A stretch of 64,000 bases of DNA from positions 10,305,752-10,369,751 of the forward strand of contig NW_024881301.1 of assembly GCF_018691265.1 (NCBI RefSeq), read 5' to 3'. Position numbers and translations under genes: made by a program. Positions 51,362 through 64,000 of this stretch are shown here, one piece after another. This DNA is from Tyto alba. Taxonomy: Eukaryota > Chordata > Aves > Strigiformes > Tytonidae. The notes beneath the pieces were generated by a model. That model was given only the letters and a program-made list of their open reading frames with translations. It searched no databases and was not told the origin of the DNA. How positions within the stretch are numbered: the first letter of the stretch is position 1; every line of letters starts with the position of its first letter.

Positions 51362-54300
51362 GAATGAAGTAATAAAGTGATACAAGGATTACAAATGCAC
51401 AATGGTTATGGTGGGTTTTCACTCTGTATGAAAAAATTACTTAAATTTACTCATGAGCAACCAACCCGTGTCTGAGATATGCTATACATTCCAAACAAGT
51501 GAGGACAAAGTCTCCCAAATCATATCTCAAATACAAAAGTTTGGTGTCATATTTCACGTGAAAGGGGAAAAACTTTGAAATGTTTATGGCATTTTCTAAC
51601 TTAAAAAAATCTTTACTGGTCTATTCCTCCATGCATACTTGTGGACTCTGTATCTTGTTGTAAACGTAATACTGGAGGATTGAGACAGAGAGCGAAGTAG
51701 GAATACATAATTTACAAAACAGTCTAAACCCATCATAATCTAAAGTGGTACTACTATGAAGCAATGCAAATGCTTCTGAGACTGTACTTATCAACCCTGT
51801 AGTAATAAGGGAGATTGATAAACTACAAGATACTATGCATTGGACTGAGACTGAATACTGACCATTTTGGGTCCTAGTTTGTAGCAAACTTAGAAAGCAA
51901 AATGAAGCAAAGCCAGATCTCTAGGAACTGAAAATAAGAAACAGCTGCTACCTGACTGTGCTCAGAATCTTGGAAATATGTAAACAGCTGGAGTAAAGCT
52001 GCAACACAGGACAATGCACTCTTTCCTTTTCATATTGTTGCACCAGATATAATGTGTTATATGAAGGGTAGGATTTTCTGTATTAAAATAACCTCACTTG
52101 AACAATGCAATATCACAAGTCAACTGAGGTACTTAATACTTCAGTTTGTCTTTTTCCAGAAGACTTAACCAAAAATAGCTTTAGTTGTAGCCTTGATTCT
52201 TCTCTGGTGGCCAACCATACTTCCTTTCCATCTGAGTAGCATAGTAAGTCCCTGTTCTATCAGGTCAATGATACCAATCTATTTTTTCCTCTGAGGATCA
52301 ACATCTGCTAACAAACGGAAATGATAAAGGCAATTCTGCCACACTATCAAAGATAGACTACAGAACTACTCGGTGTTTCTAATTTTTAAAGGCCTATGAG
52401 AGAGAAGGAATTCCTTATGTTTAAAGTCATAAGACAGCACACACATCTTTCTATAAGGAAGGGAACTTGTAATGACATCAAAATCCAAAAAACATTTGCA
52501 TATGTACTTCCCTAAAATGATGCCCAGAGGTTTTACCTATGTAAAACAAAATGAAAATCGAGCATTAAAAATAGATCTGTACAAATACATAGATGTTACT
52601 TGAAAACTTTTAGATTGAGTCTTATGTTCCATAAAACTCACTCTCCTGCTGAAATAGTCCTGGCTGCTTCATATTTGAAAGAAGCATGCAAAAAGGCTGC
52701 TTGAAGCTATAGATAAATAATAGATGATGCCCTTCCCAATGGAAAAGCAGTAAGTGCTTTAAAAGCACAGCAAAATGAATAAAATCTGTGTTAAGAAGTT
52801 GAATGGAGCTAGGATTTCACATTAAAAGAAGGTGCTATTCTGTTTAAATTTGTAAATGATCACTGGGTTTCTGGGTCAGTGCCCATTCCTGTTAGAATAA
52901 CTTCTGACACATTTTAAACTGTTACTTGCACTAGTTCAAAGAGAATACAAGAAAAAGAAAAAGAGCTTTCAATAATAATTAAAAAAAACTCTAATCACTT
53001 TCTCTAGTGCTACATTAAGCAAAATGTCCCTGCACATTTGGAATTGTAAAAGACATGGTAACTTAATAGGTTATACTTGACTCTATTACAGACAAAAGTA
53101 TTTTATTTCCTGGTCCATTTTTAAATAAAGTCACAAAATGCAGTAACCGTTCTCCTAAGGCCAGGCAAAGACTTCCTGTCCAAGCATGAGAGAATTAAAT
53201 CTGCATTATATTCTGCCTAGCAAGGCCATAAATGAAGTCCCAAAATGTATGGATTTAATTAATATTTTTCTTTTTTTTACTGTTTTCAATCTTCATTTTA
53301 TTAAACATATCTTTGCATTCAAGAGTGAAAAGCTAAGAAACATAGGCATTAGTCAAGCAAGGAATGACAAACAAAAGATTCCGGTTACTTAGCACCTCCT
53401 GGAGTATGAGCCAGAAAGTTGTTTTGGTTTCCATCATAGCACTATTACAAAAAGCCCAAGTCAGTGCATTGCTGAAAAACCCCATAAATGGAAAGGGAAC
53501 ATTTTGTAAGAAATCCTCTTTTCTCACAGGAAAGGAGCTCTCCCTGAGAGTAAAGGATGCTGTCTCATCACCAAGAATGATTATACTAAGCTGAGAGCAA
53601 ACAGCACCACTCTGAAAGAGCAATTTCCAAAAAGAGTCATGGACAGATCTTTTCCAACTCCTCTTCAAACAATTTCCAAACAGGCAGCCTGCAGTCTGCT
53701 TTCAGAGGCTGTATCCATCATGTATCACAGTTTTTAAGAAGTTTTCTACACTTTTGAGAAGTTCTGTCCCAGTTTGAGGTTTCAATTATAAATTCTGCCC
53801 CATAAAGTTAGATTGGGGTCACATCTAAGGGAGGCTTAGGGTAGACCAGTCAGATCCCCATGAGAAGCTTCATGATTACACACACACAAACTCTTTATAC
53901 TGATATGCTCCTTGAAGATGTGTGTGCAGAAGAAAACAACAGGAATAAAAAGCAATTTCCTGAGTCTTCTACACATATACAACCCTGCTCCTATTCCTAT
54001 CACAGAACCTTTGTTGTCTTTACCAGAAGGTACATCATTTGGCAGATCTGAATAGAATTAACAGTTCAAGCATGTCAGAGTCCACCTGGACTGTTGCCAC
54101 AATATGCTACAGCCACAATTCTCCATGAAGCAACACCACTGAATCTGTGCAGCACAACATACAATTTAACTCCTGACAATGTTTACCTGAGTCACTGTTT
54201 TTATTTTTGGCATATGTTTGTTCATGTCACTTTTAACACTTAATTAACCGGTTTTATGATTCTTTTCAGAGACTGTTTTGGCATCTGATGGTATTCAGAT

Positions 54301-57300
54301 AACTGTCAATTAGATAATTAAACCTAAACTGTATTTACAAGTATTCAAAGAGAATTCTTTCATTGTAACCATTGAAAAAAATTGGGATGCAAAACCTAGA
54401 ACCTATTCCAGCTGGTCACCCAAATTGCTTCTTTTCTGCTTCCTCAAAATTTGCATTCTTGATTGCACAGTGACCCTGTAAGCTCAGCAGAGGGAATAGT
54501 AAGTGCTGGGAAGTTGGGGTACTTAATGCACACAATGAGGCTGACGGACATCCAGAATCCAGGTGCTGCACCACGTAGGTGAGTACTCTAATGAGGCTAC
54601 TAGGCAAAAATCTTGTATCATTTCCCAAAACATCATCATTACCTTCTTCTCCAGGCATATATTTTCTTTTTCATCTTAGTTCAGCATATTCCAAGCATGT
54701 TCTGAGTCTACCTAGCAAACCTTCAGTTTAGTTTGTGGATCCCACTGTTGGTCCAGCCAAGACACTGACTGTGTAAAAACATACAGTAACACAGGTTTGG
54801 ATGTGTGGAAAACTTTAAGTGGGAAACTCAGACACATGTGGTGTTTCAGCATTTTACTGCTCAGGTGTGCTCTTGCTTTTTAGAGCTTGGACTACTTTTG
54901 CTTCAGTTGCATTTTAAGTTCCTGAGAACCATTTTGCATCTTATGTTTTGTCTAGAATTGTTCTTATAACACAAAATGAAGTAACTTTGAGTATCTGGTC
55001 TCCTCACTGACATCAAATAATGGATTACAGAATATCAAGAAACTGTCCTATCATTAAACAAGTACTGAAATTTATGGACACTACTGAATTTCATCTCAGT
55101 GCCACAGCTGTTGTCATGTAATAACTTTGTAATTCACTTTCATCTCAATTTACGTGATCTCTAGATGTTTACTACTGTTTCCACAAAGGCTGATCTAACC
55201 CTCACTCTTGTACTGCTAGGAAGTTCACCTAACACAAAAAGTATTGTTTTGAATGTGGAATAATGCACAGGACAGAGAAAAGACCTTTGGAGTACTAGAA
55301 CAACCACACCAAAGGAATACTGTTACCACAGAAGCTGTGGTATGTCCGCACCTCCTGAGCCACATATGGTACTGTTCCAGCATGCTTCAATGCTGAAATA
55401 CTTCATGCAGAGGGAAATCTTGCTGTGATTTTCCAGTTTTCTATCGGCTGCTAAACTGTCTTAATCTCTTTAAATTAGAGACATAACTGACCAAGCCATG
55501 TGCTGGAAAGCAAATGGCAAGTAAGTATATATTCACTGTTCAGAGCATACAATTAGTACTTTTGGTTCAATGCTTGCAGCTGAATTAGTCCTCAAATGAG
55601 ATTTTGCTGTACTCTAGTAAGATATATAAAGGAAAATACTTAAATCTGTTAAGGATTAGAAATTAAAGCACTGGTATAGCAAAGAACCTTGAGCAACATT
55701 ATTTTTGTCACAATGATGTAAGCAATGACTTAAAAGTTTGGATCTCCATTAAGGCAGTGCCTGTTGCAAGTGAGATGAGTCTTCATGCTGCAGGGAAGCA
55801 AACAGCTCCAAAATGAGCTGCTCTGTGATTTCCATTAAAGCTTTAACTGCTACTCTGCTACTTTTTCAATCCCAGCAAGGCCACATATCCACTGTACAGA
55901 TTTCTCTACTACATCCTCCCCAGTTCCCACTACAGATGTGCTCAAAGTAAGACTTAGCTTCAAAACATGAGTATTATTTTAAGTTTTGCAAAAAAGTGTC
56001 CCTTTGATTGAATTTGGAATAAAATACCCTCAAGCAAAAAACATTGCATTGCTGGTATGAAACCTTAGTATTCCTCTATGTTGCTGTTTTTTACAACTAT
56101 TCCTTGTACTCCTGGCAAGGTCTGCAGTTTTGATAAGACAGGTAAAAAATGCCAAGGAAGAAGTATGATGAGAAGTCAGTTGCTCTTATGAACTCAACAG
56201 ATGTTAGTACTCTATATTCCCTGAGCCTAAAGAAATTATTTACTTATAGAATTTAAGACTTAAATTGACAAGTGTCTCAATTTGAGAATGAAGAATCTCA
56301 GATGTCTATGTACCGCACTAAGAAAAAGGCAAACTTGTTTAGATTGAAATGTAGGTGGAAATTTCACTTTCATTTGAAACTAGCCCTTCCTGATGGTGCA
56401 TGTAAAGAATGAAAATCTGGTCTTATGGTGAGCTCCGTGTAAGCCTGAGAAGTTTCCAGCTGAACCAGGCATCATAACAGGAGAAATGAGATGGCTTGCA
56501 TCTGCACTGTTCTGCTGATGTAACTTAAGTTATATTTGAAAACCTACCAGATTCTTTCTGTTGTCTCTTGAAGCCAAAGGACATTTTGCTGACAACTTCA
56601 GTGGGGCCGGACACTCTATCAAGTGTCCAGCTTGATGATATATTGCATGCTTAAAACAGGTTTTGAAAAAACTTTTGAGTAGAGTTGGAGAGGCACACAT
56701 TGACACTTAGATGCAAAGCACCTTAAGGAATAACAAAACAACCCTGTTGATTCCAAAAGTGCAATTTTCTTGTCTTCACACAAGAGATTTCATAAATAAT
56801 TTAAGCAAAAATATGTGCAAGAAGATAAACATCTTGTAATCTAAATTCATATTTCTTTGCACAACAAGTGACCATGTAGAAATATATCACAAATGAGTTT
56901 GAGTAATGTTTTTAATGCTTTTCAGTGCATTCAAAAAGCAAAAAGAAAGGCATCCTTTGTATATTTGGAATTTTTGTTAAGGATTCAGGAAAATTCAAGG
57001 TGTTTGGGCTAAAGCATTTAATCTCCCTTTGCTTTATAAATGGTAGACTTGTATCAAAGATGCATTTTATTTGGAAACAATCTATTTTCTTTCTTGGCAT
57101 GAACTTCTGAGCATATCATCTGGATTTTTGTGCAAAGCCAGAATGTGATATAAAGCCTAATTGTTTTTCCCAAGATATTTGGTTGATTGGAATCACACAT
57201 TTAGAAACACTGTAACATTAAATTTAATTGGAGAGTGAGAATTTGTAAATTTTTTTTTTCAAACTATTTTTTAGGCTAGATACAAGGAATAAAGTTAAAC

Positions 57301-58048
57301 TCCTTTTCAAAGCCAGGATGTGCCCAGCCCATTGAGAACAGAAAACTTGGACATTAGTGTCTTTCCTATACTTTTGTACATAATACAGGTTGTATAAGAA
57401 TGAATGGAGACTGAGTCTTTTGTAAGACCTTTGTAATACTTCCTGTGGCATCCTGAGCCATGAACTTCACAGATATATGTATTTATAAGCTAACTACCAT
57501 CAGCTGTGGCTTGAAACTATGTATTTGCCCTCTGTGATCTAAGTGGTAGATAAACTCACAGAGGTAAGGCTCAATAAAAATAAGACTAAATTAAAAATGG
57601 TTACCTATGAAGTGCCTTTAAAAGACACCCCTGCAATAAAATGAAGAAAATCAATCCTACTCAGTAATAATTTTAACAAAGTTAAGAGGTGGCACATAAG
57701 GAATTAGAAAAAAAAGTATCCAGAAAATCTTTCTTTAAGAGGTGCCTGAGCTGACCCCTGGGAAGCTCTCTAGGTCTATTCTAGAGAAGGGTGAACTTGT
57801 AGGGAGGAATGAGAAATATCTCCAAAATTCACAAAAATATAAGACATAAATTCCTAAATTCAAAATACTTAGCTTTCTTCCCTGTTCTTGAGCACAATAA
57901 TACATAACAATTCTAAAAATAAGTATCTGCTATTTGAGCAAGATAAAAAAATACCCATTGGAAGAATTTAGGAGGACAAGATATGCTCACACAATTTGAA
58001 TTTACCAGGTCACCTGAGCTATTATTAATACTCTTTCAAAATTCTGCA
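51362..58048 (-). other. DLGAP1: Upstream DLGAP1 intron between two CR1 copies
   Basis: AT-rich intronic sequence with no recognisable gene, RNA gene or mobile element. The open frames present (up to 111 codons, at 53333-53668 on the minus strand) carry no motif I recognise. Confidence 0.65.
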
Positions 58049-58668
58049 AGATCACAAAATCTCAGATTGGTTAGGGTTAGAAGAGACTTTGAAAGATCAT
58101 CTAGTTCCAACCCCCCTGCCACAGGCAGGGACACCTTCCACTAGACCAGGATGCTCAGAGCCCCATCCAACCTGGCCTTGAACCCTTCCAGGGAGGGGGG
58201 ATCCACCATTTCTCTGGGTAACCTGTTCCAGGCTCTTACCACCCTCATTGTGAAATATTTCTTCCTTATATCCATTCTAAATTTACCCTCTTGTAGTTTA
58301 AAAACATTGTCCCTTATCGTGTCACTACTGGCCTTGGTAAAAAGTCTCTCTCCATCTTTCTTATAAGCTCCCTTTAAATACTTGAAAGGCCACAGTAAGG
58401 TCTCTCTGAAGCCTTCTTTTCTCCAGGCTGAACAATCCCAACTCTCTCAGCTTTTCTTTACAGGAGAGGTGTTCCAGCACTTTGACCATTTCTGTGGCCC
58501 TCCTTTGGACTTGCTCTAATAGGACTATGTCTTGTGCTGGGGACCCCAGAACTCCAGGTGGGGTCTCAAGGCAGCTGAGTAGATGGGAAGAACCACCTTC
58601 CTTGTTCTGCTGGCCACGCTTCTTTTTTTATGTAGTCCAGGATACAACTGACTTTCTGGGCGCCCAAA
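58049..58668 (-). mobile_element. CR1 LINE, 5'-truncated 3' end
   Basis: The plus strand starts with GATCACAAAATCTCAGATTGG, a decayed reverse complement of the CR1 tail. It then runs through the GATCATCTAGTTCCAACCCC block, the CCAACCTGGCCTTGAACCCT block, the TAACCTGTTCCAGGCTC block, the TTCTCCAGGCTGAACAA block and the GTCCAGGATACAACTGACTT block, ending near GGGCGCCCAAAT. The element is therefore on the minus strand, in the same sense as DLGAP1, and reaches about 200 bp further 5' than the copy at 14841. No intact reading frame survives. The 92- and 71-codon plus-strand frames inside it are not genes. Confidence 0.93.
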
Positions 58669-59565
58669 TGAAAAACATAACTAGGTATGCACTTACCTTG
58701 CACTGGAATAAATGTTTATTCATATATATGTATTTTTTTCTTTTTCTTAAGGGAATGTAATTTCTAAAACAGAGATTTAGCAGCTAAAAAAACTTTGAGG
58801 ATCCCAGCTTAAGCTTACAACTCTAATTTTGGAATCACTAAAACAGATTGCAGTCACAAAATTCTGGAGTACCTGAATGCCCATGACAAAACAGCCTCTT
58901 GGCCTGTAGCATGATACCCTAAATGCATCCATTTATTGTTTTTAGAGAGAACTGGCAGTTCAGCCATCAAAAGAAACACTTTCCTGTATACAGTCTTTGA
59001 CACATAAATACTTACACATAGACATACTCCCTCCCATATAAAGTATATTTTTATTTTTTTCAAAGCAATACTGGTAATCGTTAAGCATACATTCACACAA
59101 TGTGACAAACACAGAATCCAAGTGTAGCCATGTCCTAAGGTCCCTATTTAGTTGAAAATACTCGTGACCTTTTAGACTGATAGATCCTGGCCCAGTGTGA
59201 ATCCAGCCTATTCAACAGAAAGGTCAGCAGCTCATTTCTCACCCTCCCCAAAGCCTGGGTTCAAGACTCTTTTAGTCCTCTCTTCGCACTGTTTGCTCTT
59301 GAATAAAAAGGAATTACTCACTTCATAAGGTCTAATCCTTGTTGAAACAATTCTCTACAGTCCTATATGCATGGCTGGGAGAGATATTGCCTACTGCTGA
59401 CAGTCTGCAAAATAATTTATTTTCTCAGTCTGACACTTCAGTTACTGTAGGTGTACAAAGGGAAAAAAAGAGAAATTATTTAAAACTAGATAAAATTGAG
59501 GTTTATTCAGCAAGAGATTGCAAAACTGTGACTATTTATTTTAAAAGGAAAAAAACAGATTTATT

Positions 59566-59603
59566 CACAGAATCATAGAATCATTTAGGTTAGAAAAGAC
59601 CTG
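59566..59603 (-). mobile_element. CR1 3' tail fragment
   Basis: Only the last few dozen bases of a CR1 remain. The plus strand reads CACAGAATCATAGAATCA and then TTTAGGTTAGAAAAGACC, which matches the reverse complement of a CR1 3' terminus with two tail repeats. The similarity stops at about 59603. It is either an extremely 5'-truncated insertion or a remnant left by deletion. Confidence 0.8.
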
Positions 59604-62600
59604 CAGAAGCAAACAATGAATGCCTACAGCTAAGTTTCACAGAACTCACCTGTGCTTCCTATCACAAATGTAAGAAAGAATGATATGGAAAACAACAGAA
59701 GCCAATTTTCTGTTAGAAGAATGTGGACCAGAGTCAAAGAGGAAAAAATAATCCACTCAGTTACCATTCAAGCCATGGGGTGACACACACGTATCCACGC
59801 ACCACTTTAAAAACTCACCAAAAATTTGTTCATGGAGATTTACCAAGTAAAACTATCACTCATGTACTTAGTCTAAAGTAAATCATACGGTTTTGTTAAA
59901 ACTTTGGGAAATAGATTGAAATTGTGTTAAATAATTTATCTCCTAAAATTACTTTGTAGGTCCATCAGGTAAAAGCAAATGAAACTCTTCCTACCATGCA
60001 TTTCCCTCAATTTCTCCAAGAAGACAGTAAGAGGCAATGTTGCCACTTCCCCTGAAGCTTTCCTTGGGGAAGAGCCATTTCAGGTTATTGAAGCCTTTCC
60101 AAGTAGCCACATGTGCCAGAGGAACTGAAAGGAAACACCGAGTGGCAGCCCTAGCCCCACCATTTCTGGCAATACCGAAGCTTCTCCGCAACGTTTAGCT
60201 GATGGCTCTCCACTGTCTCTCTCCCAGCTAAGTGGAACGGCATCTGCTTTTCACTGCAAATAACCCCAAGAGCAAAGCCTCTCTGTCACCAAACACTTAA
60301 ACTTTTGTGCATGTTCTCTAGCTAAGTGTAGTGCTGATGGACTATATAACAGGAGCAATTTCTGTTGGTAATTAGCACCGTTCAAGTTAGTGTTTAGAAA
60401 ATTCTCTTTTCCTATGAGAAAACCTGCCACCTCTGAGAAGAAACTTGAAATGTCTCCTCCACAGACTGCCTTGATGTGTTACAGCTCTACCTAGAATTTG
60501 GACAGGAGTGGTACCTGCCTGTCAGCAGTCTTCTCACTGTTTGGAAGTGGCCTGATGTAGATTGGATGCATATTCATTAAGAAAAACTTTCAGCTCATTA
60601 TAGTGGGAATCATGGTCAAGGATACCCGTGCACAGAAATAACGTCTTGTGTATATTGCTCTTGATCCTTTATTACTTCAGAGGGCAGATATGTGAAAATG
60701 CCTGCCTTCTGCCTGATTTATACCAGCAATAGTCTATTTAGCAAACCTAGTGTAACAACAACTACTCAGGTGGTTAATATTCAATTAATCTTACCTATAA
60801 AAAAATAAACCCCTCAGTGTCACTGCACCTAGAAGAGCTACTACTCTAATCGAGTGGTGGAAGACTGTTTCTTGATAGTAAGTGTATAACGTTTGGTCTG
60901 ACAGCAAGCCACTCAGCTTTCCCTGTACTGCTTCTCAATTAAGCAATTTCACTGGAAATTGGTAAATTAATGGAATTTTTCTACAAAGGATGAGAGTAAA
61001 GAAATTGCAGATTTAAAAATTAGAATCAGGATTTGGCTTTGTTTAGTTTTTATAAGAAATGCTGAAGCCTGACAAAGAATAAAGCAAGCTAGTAGGCTTC
61101 TTACATGATCTCTGTCTATTCAATCTGGCCATTGTCCCCTTTTTTTTTGTATCCTCTTCAGGTTTTAGGTGTTATTTATTTACCTCAGATATACTTGAAT
61201 TCTGAATACCAGGACTCTTTTCTTCTCCTCCATCTCATTCTCATCATCTCTGTATACATAAAACATCACAGTCTCTTTTGTTGTGTTTGGATGTCAATAT
61301 GCTGAAATAATTTTCTTTCAAAAGAATCTAGGTTTATTTGCTGAGTAGATACATTCAGTTCACCGCTTCAGTACATGAACAATTTAATTACCATTCTTTT
61401 TTTCCTCTTCCAACCTACTATATTTGCAGTTTTCTACTCTTGTATGTCATGTTTTGCAAATGATCTGCTTGGATCCAAATCCATTTTGACAAATGGCAGT
61501 GATTTATTTCAAAGGGTTTGTGAGCCTAAATTCACCATCTCAATTGTACCTTATATATTGTTTGGGGGCTTTTTATTATTTTTATTTTGCTTTGATAAGC
61601 AAGAATATACTTTCTAGTGAAAAAACAAAGCAGCGATGAAGTCAGCTGCAGAGTTGATTAGCAATCATTATATCTGCCACAAAAATCCAAATACCCGATT
61701 AATTTTTCTCCTCTATAAATAATTTTTTTTGTTGGTAATCAAACTCTTACCTTGATATTAGATATATACTAATGGAGCAACAGGTTTCAACAATGGAAAG
61801 TACACTCCTTCCAAAACTAAATCTAGTTTCATTAATAACGCTAGTTTATCTGAGAAAGCTGTTCCCAAACACTCTACGTGCTGCCAGCTCACTGAATCCA
61901 TGCCTGGACTGCATAAAGGCAGTAAATTTCAAGTAAGATGGAAAAAAAAAAAAATCCTCCTTTTCTGAAAGTTTTATCATTTATCCGTCTAACAAAAAAT
62001 ATTAATACATACACTTTATTAGAAATTATTAAGCAAAGTTTGTACCTTTGTGTTCCAATGGAGATGTGGTATTCCATATTCAATTTTAGAGATTTAATAT
62101 TTTTCTATTAACAAATACACAAAAGCAATGTCAGCAGAATTCACTGGTTAATACAACAGGAGTTTGCTGTTACACATTGGTCACTACTACAAAGATGCTC
62201 AGGGACTGAGTCACATTTACATTATATATCAGAAAATCAATATAAATTGGGATAAGCTATTAACTATTCACCTAATGTGCATATATAGAGGTTTATATGA
62301 GCACATATTACTATTACACTGTGGAGATGCTTTGTTATTTACACTACAGTTCCAGTACTACCATGAAGTTTTTTCCATCCTCCATTTAAATCGCAACTGT
62401 ATAGATAGATTTCTCACGCAAGTTTTGAATACTCTGTTGTTCTGGACAGCATTATAGACCAGCCATCTAGCAGAACATTCTTCTATCTGCTATGGATAAA
62501 AAATATGGCTAGCAATGGTAACTCAACTAACCATATTTCTAAAGAATTTATGTTGCATTTTTCAGTTCAACTACTGCTTAATTTGTGGCAATTTTCCAAG

Positions 62601-62889
62601 TCAGTTAACATTAAGAGGAGTGAGAAAGCAACTATGTACTAAAAAAGTTCAATCCTGCACTTTACAAGAGGCTTCCATGGTTTCAATCTGATCTTTTTTC
62701 ATTCAATTTTTAAAGATTGCTGAAATCTTGCTCTATATAGAACACGTTTTATATTTCAAATATATCACAGAATAACTATTACAACAGCTGTAAAGTCTCA
62801 CTTAGGGAATTGTTCCAAAGCTGTTGAGAGGTGAAGAGCACTGTAAAGTGAAATCTTAAAATACTTTCAAGCTGGGACAGTTGTTATGC

Positions 62890-62925
62890 TTCTGAAGACT
62901 GGTAAATTTCTGAAGACTGGTAAAT
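62890..62925. repeat. 18-bp direct tandem duplication
   Basis: TTCTGAAGACTGGTAAAT at 62890-62907 is followed immediately by an identical second copy at 62908-62925, apart from the shared T at the junction. It is a likely slippage product. Confidence 0.93.
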
Positions 62926-64000
62926 ACTGCTCAGGGTCTTGCCTTGATAATAACATGTGCTTCTCCAGTCTTTTGTTGTCTTTTTCCTTTCTATTTAGGA
63001 AATTAGGATAATAATTTTATATGCCAAGGTAATTAAATGTAACACAATGAACTATGATTGTGAATTTATAAAATAAGTAATAAAACACGTGATAAAAGAG
63101 TAAGAAACCTCCAGTTCTGTTGCATAAATCTAGGCTTTACATGCTTCTCCATTCCAACTTCGTACACTTTATGTTTCCAAAGGGTACTGAAATATATTTT
63201 TCCAGATTAGTCACAGAAAGTACAGTGACAAAACATGGTAAAGCAGTTCCAATTTATATAGGGTTGGACAGACTGGTTACAATTCCTTGATGGCTACTGC
63301 TGACTATCCAACAGGCAGCAAATCTAGCTTAAAATGATTTTTGTTGAATAAAATAAACTACAGATGAATCCTGCTGTCCATTAATCCATAGTCACAAAAC
63401 ACTGATCCACCTCAGCTTCCTCTTTAAACATGTAATGATTATTTAAGAGAGTACATATCCTATGATGATTCTATTCTTCTTCAAGAGTATGTCTAAGATT
63501 TTAAACTGCATCCTGGTTACAGAAAGGATATGTCCTCTCTCTTTGTCCCAGGGAAAACAACAAAAAAACCTAAAACCAGATTTTTTGGTAGAACATACAT
63601 ATGCCACTTTTAGAGAGCCAGATTCCCCTTATTTATATGAGCAAGAAGACTAAATCCTTTCAAAATAACTAAAACCTGTGCATTTTAACCAACAGCTTTT
63701 ATAAAACAGTCTCTGAAGAATTTGAAATCAGGGTGCAGAAGACCAACAAAGGAATAAAGAAGAGAAGCTACCCACATGCCTAATCCACCTTGCAATGCTA
63801 CAGAACTTCCTACAGAACTCGGTATGGACTCAGAAATCTTAAAGTAGCAGCTGGCATTACCCAGTTTTAAAAGAGAAAGAGAGCGAGGGAAAATGCAAAA
63901 AATGTTCTCTTTTATAATTTCTCTTTGTTCAGAACAGATTTTACACTGTACCCATGCTTCAGTTGTGTGACCTGAGCATGCAGAAGAGCGTGCACTAGAG

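Larger units (their letters stand above)
58669..64000 (-). other. DLGAP1: Upstream DLGAP1 intron, right end of the window
   Basis: AT-rich sequence containing a 38-bp CR1 tail (59566-59603) and an 18-bp tandem duplication (62890-62925). I see no upstream exon or promoter of DLGAP1 here. I also cannot prove that none exists, because non-coding leader exons leave little trace in sequence alone. Confidence 0.6.

Overview
The window looks like avian nuclear DNA. It is AT-rich and intron-dominated, with CR1 LINE 3' ends (the ATTCTATG-type tail) and an LTR of a kind I associate with bird genomes, probably a neoavian bird. One protein-coding gene is visible: DLGAP1 (SAPAP1/GKAP), a postsynaptic scaffold protein, on the minus strand. 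It is present only in part. One exon (20606..19581) carries 72 nt of 5' leader and codons 1-318. The next exon (4999..4785) carries codons 319-389 plus two bases of codon 390. The family member I recall is a little under 1000 residues, so roughly 40% of the protein is here. The remaining coding exons lie beyond the left edge and the upstream promoter and leader exons beyond the right edge.

Layout from left to right: 1-4784 is the start of the intron after the second coding exon. 4785-4999 is that exon, which encodes two SAPAP guanylate-kinase-binding repeats. 5000-19580 is a 14.6 kb intron with one minus-strand CR1 (about 14841-15262) and a probable ancient L3-like fragment (about 17428-17535). 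19581-20606 is the start-codon exon. 20607-64000 is 43 kb of an upstream intron. It holds a 5'-truncated endogenous-retroviral LTR (43836 to about 44688), a 1 kb plus-strand CR1 with reverse-transcriptase remnants (about 50305-51361), a 0.6 kb minus-strand CR1 (about 58049-58668), a 38 bp CR1 tail fragment (59566-59603), and several homopolymer tracts and short tandem duplications.

I saw no tRNA, rRNA, CRISPR array, bacterial-type operon or other complete gene. The other 60-165 codon open frames look like chance frames in AT-rich intron or frames inside the CR1 and LTR copies. The most useful observations are a 10-codon upstream ORF whose stop codon overlaps the DLGAP1 start codon, the frame-breaking length of the repeat-encoding exon, and a possible unannotated minus-strand exon at 24698-24855 with a membrane-segment-like translation. 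I found no convincing undescribed biological system.
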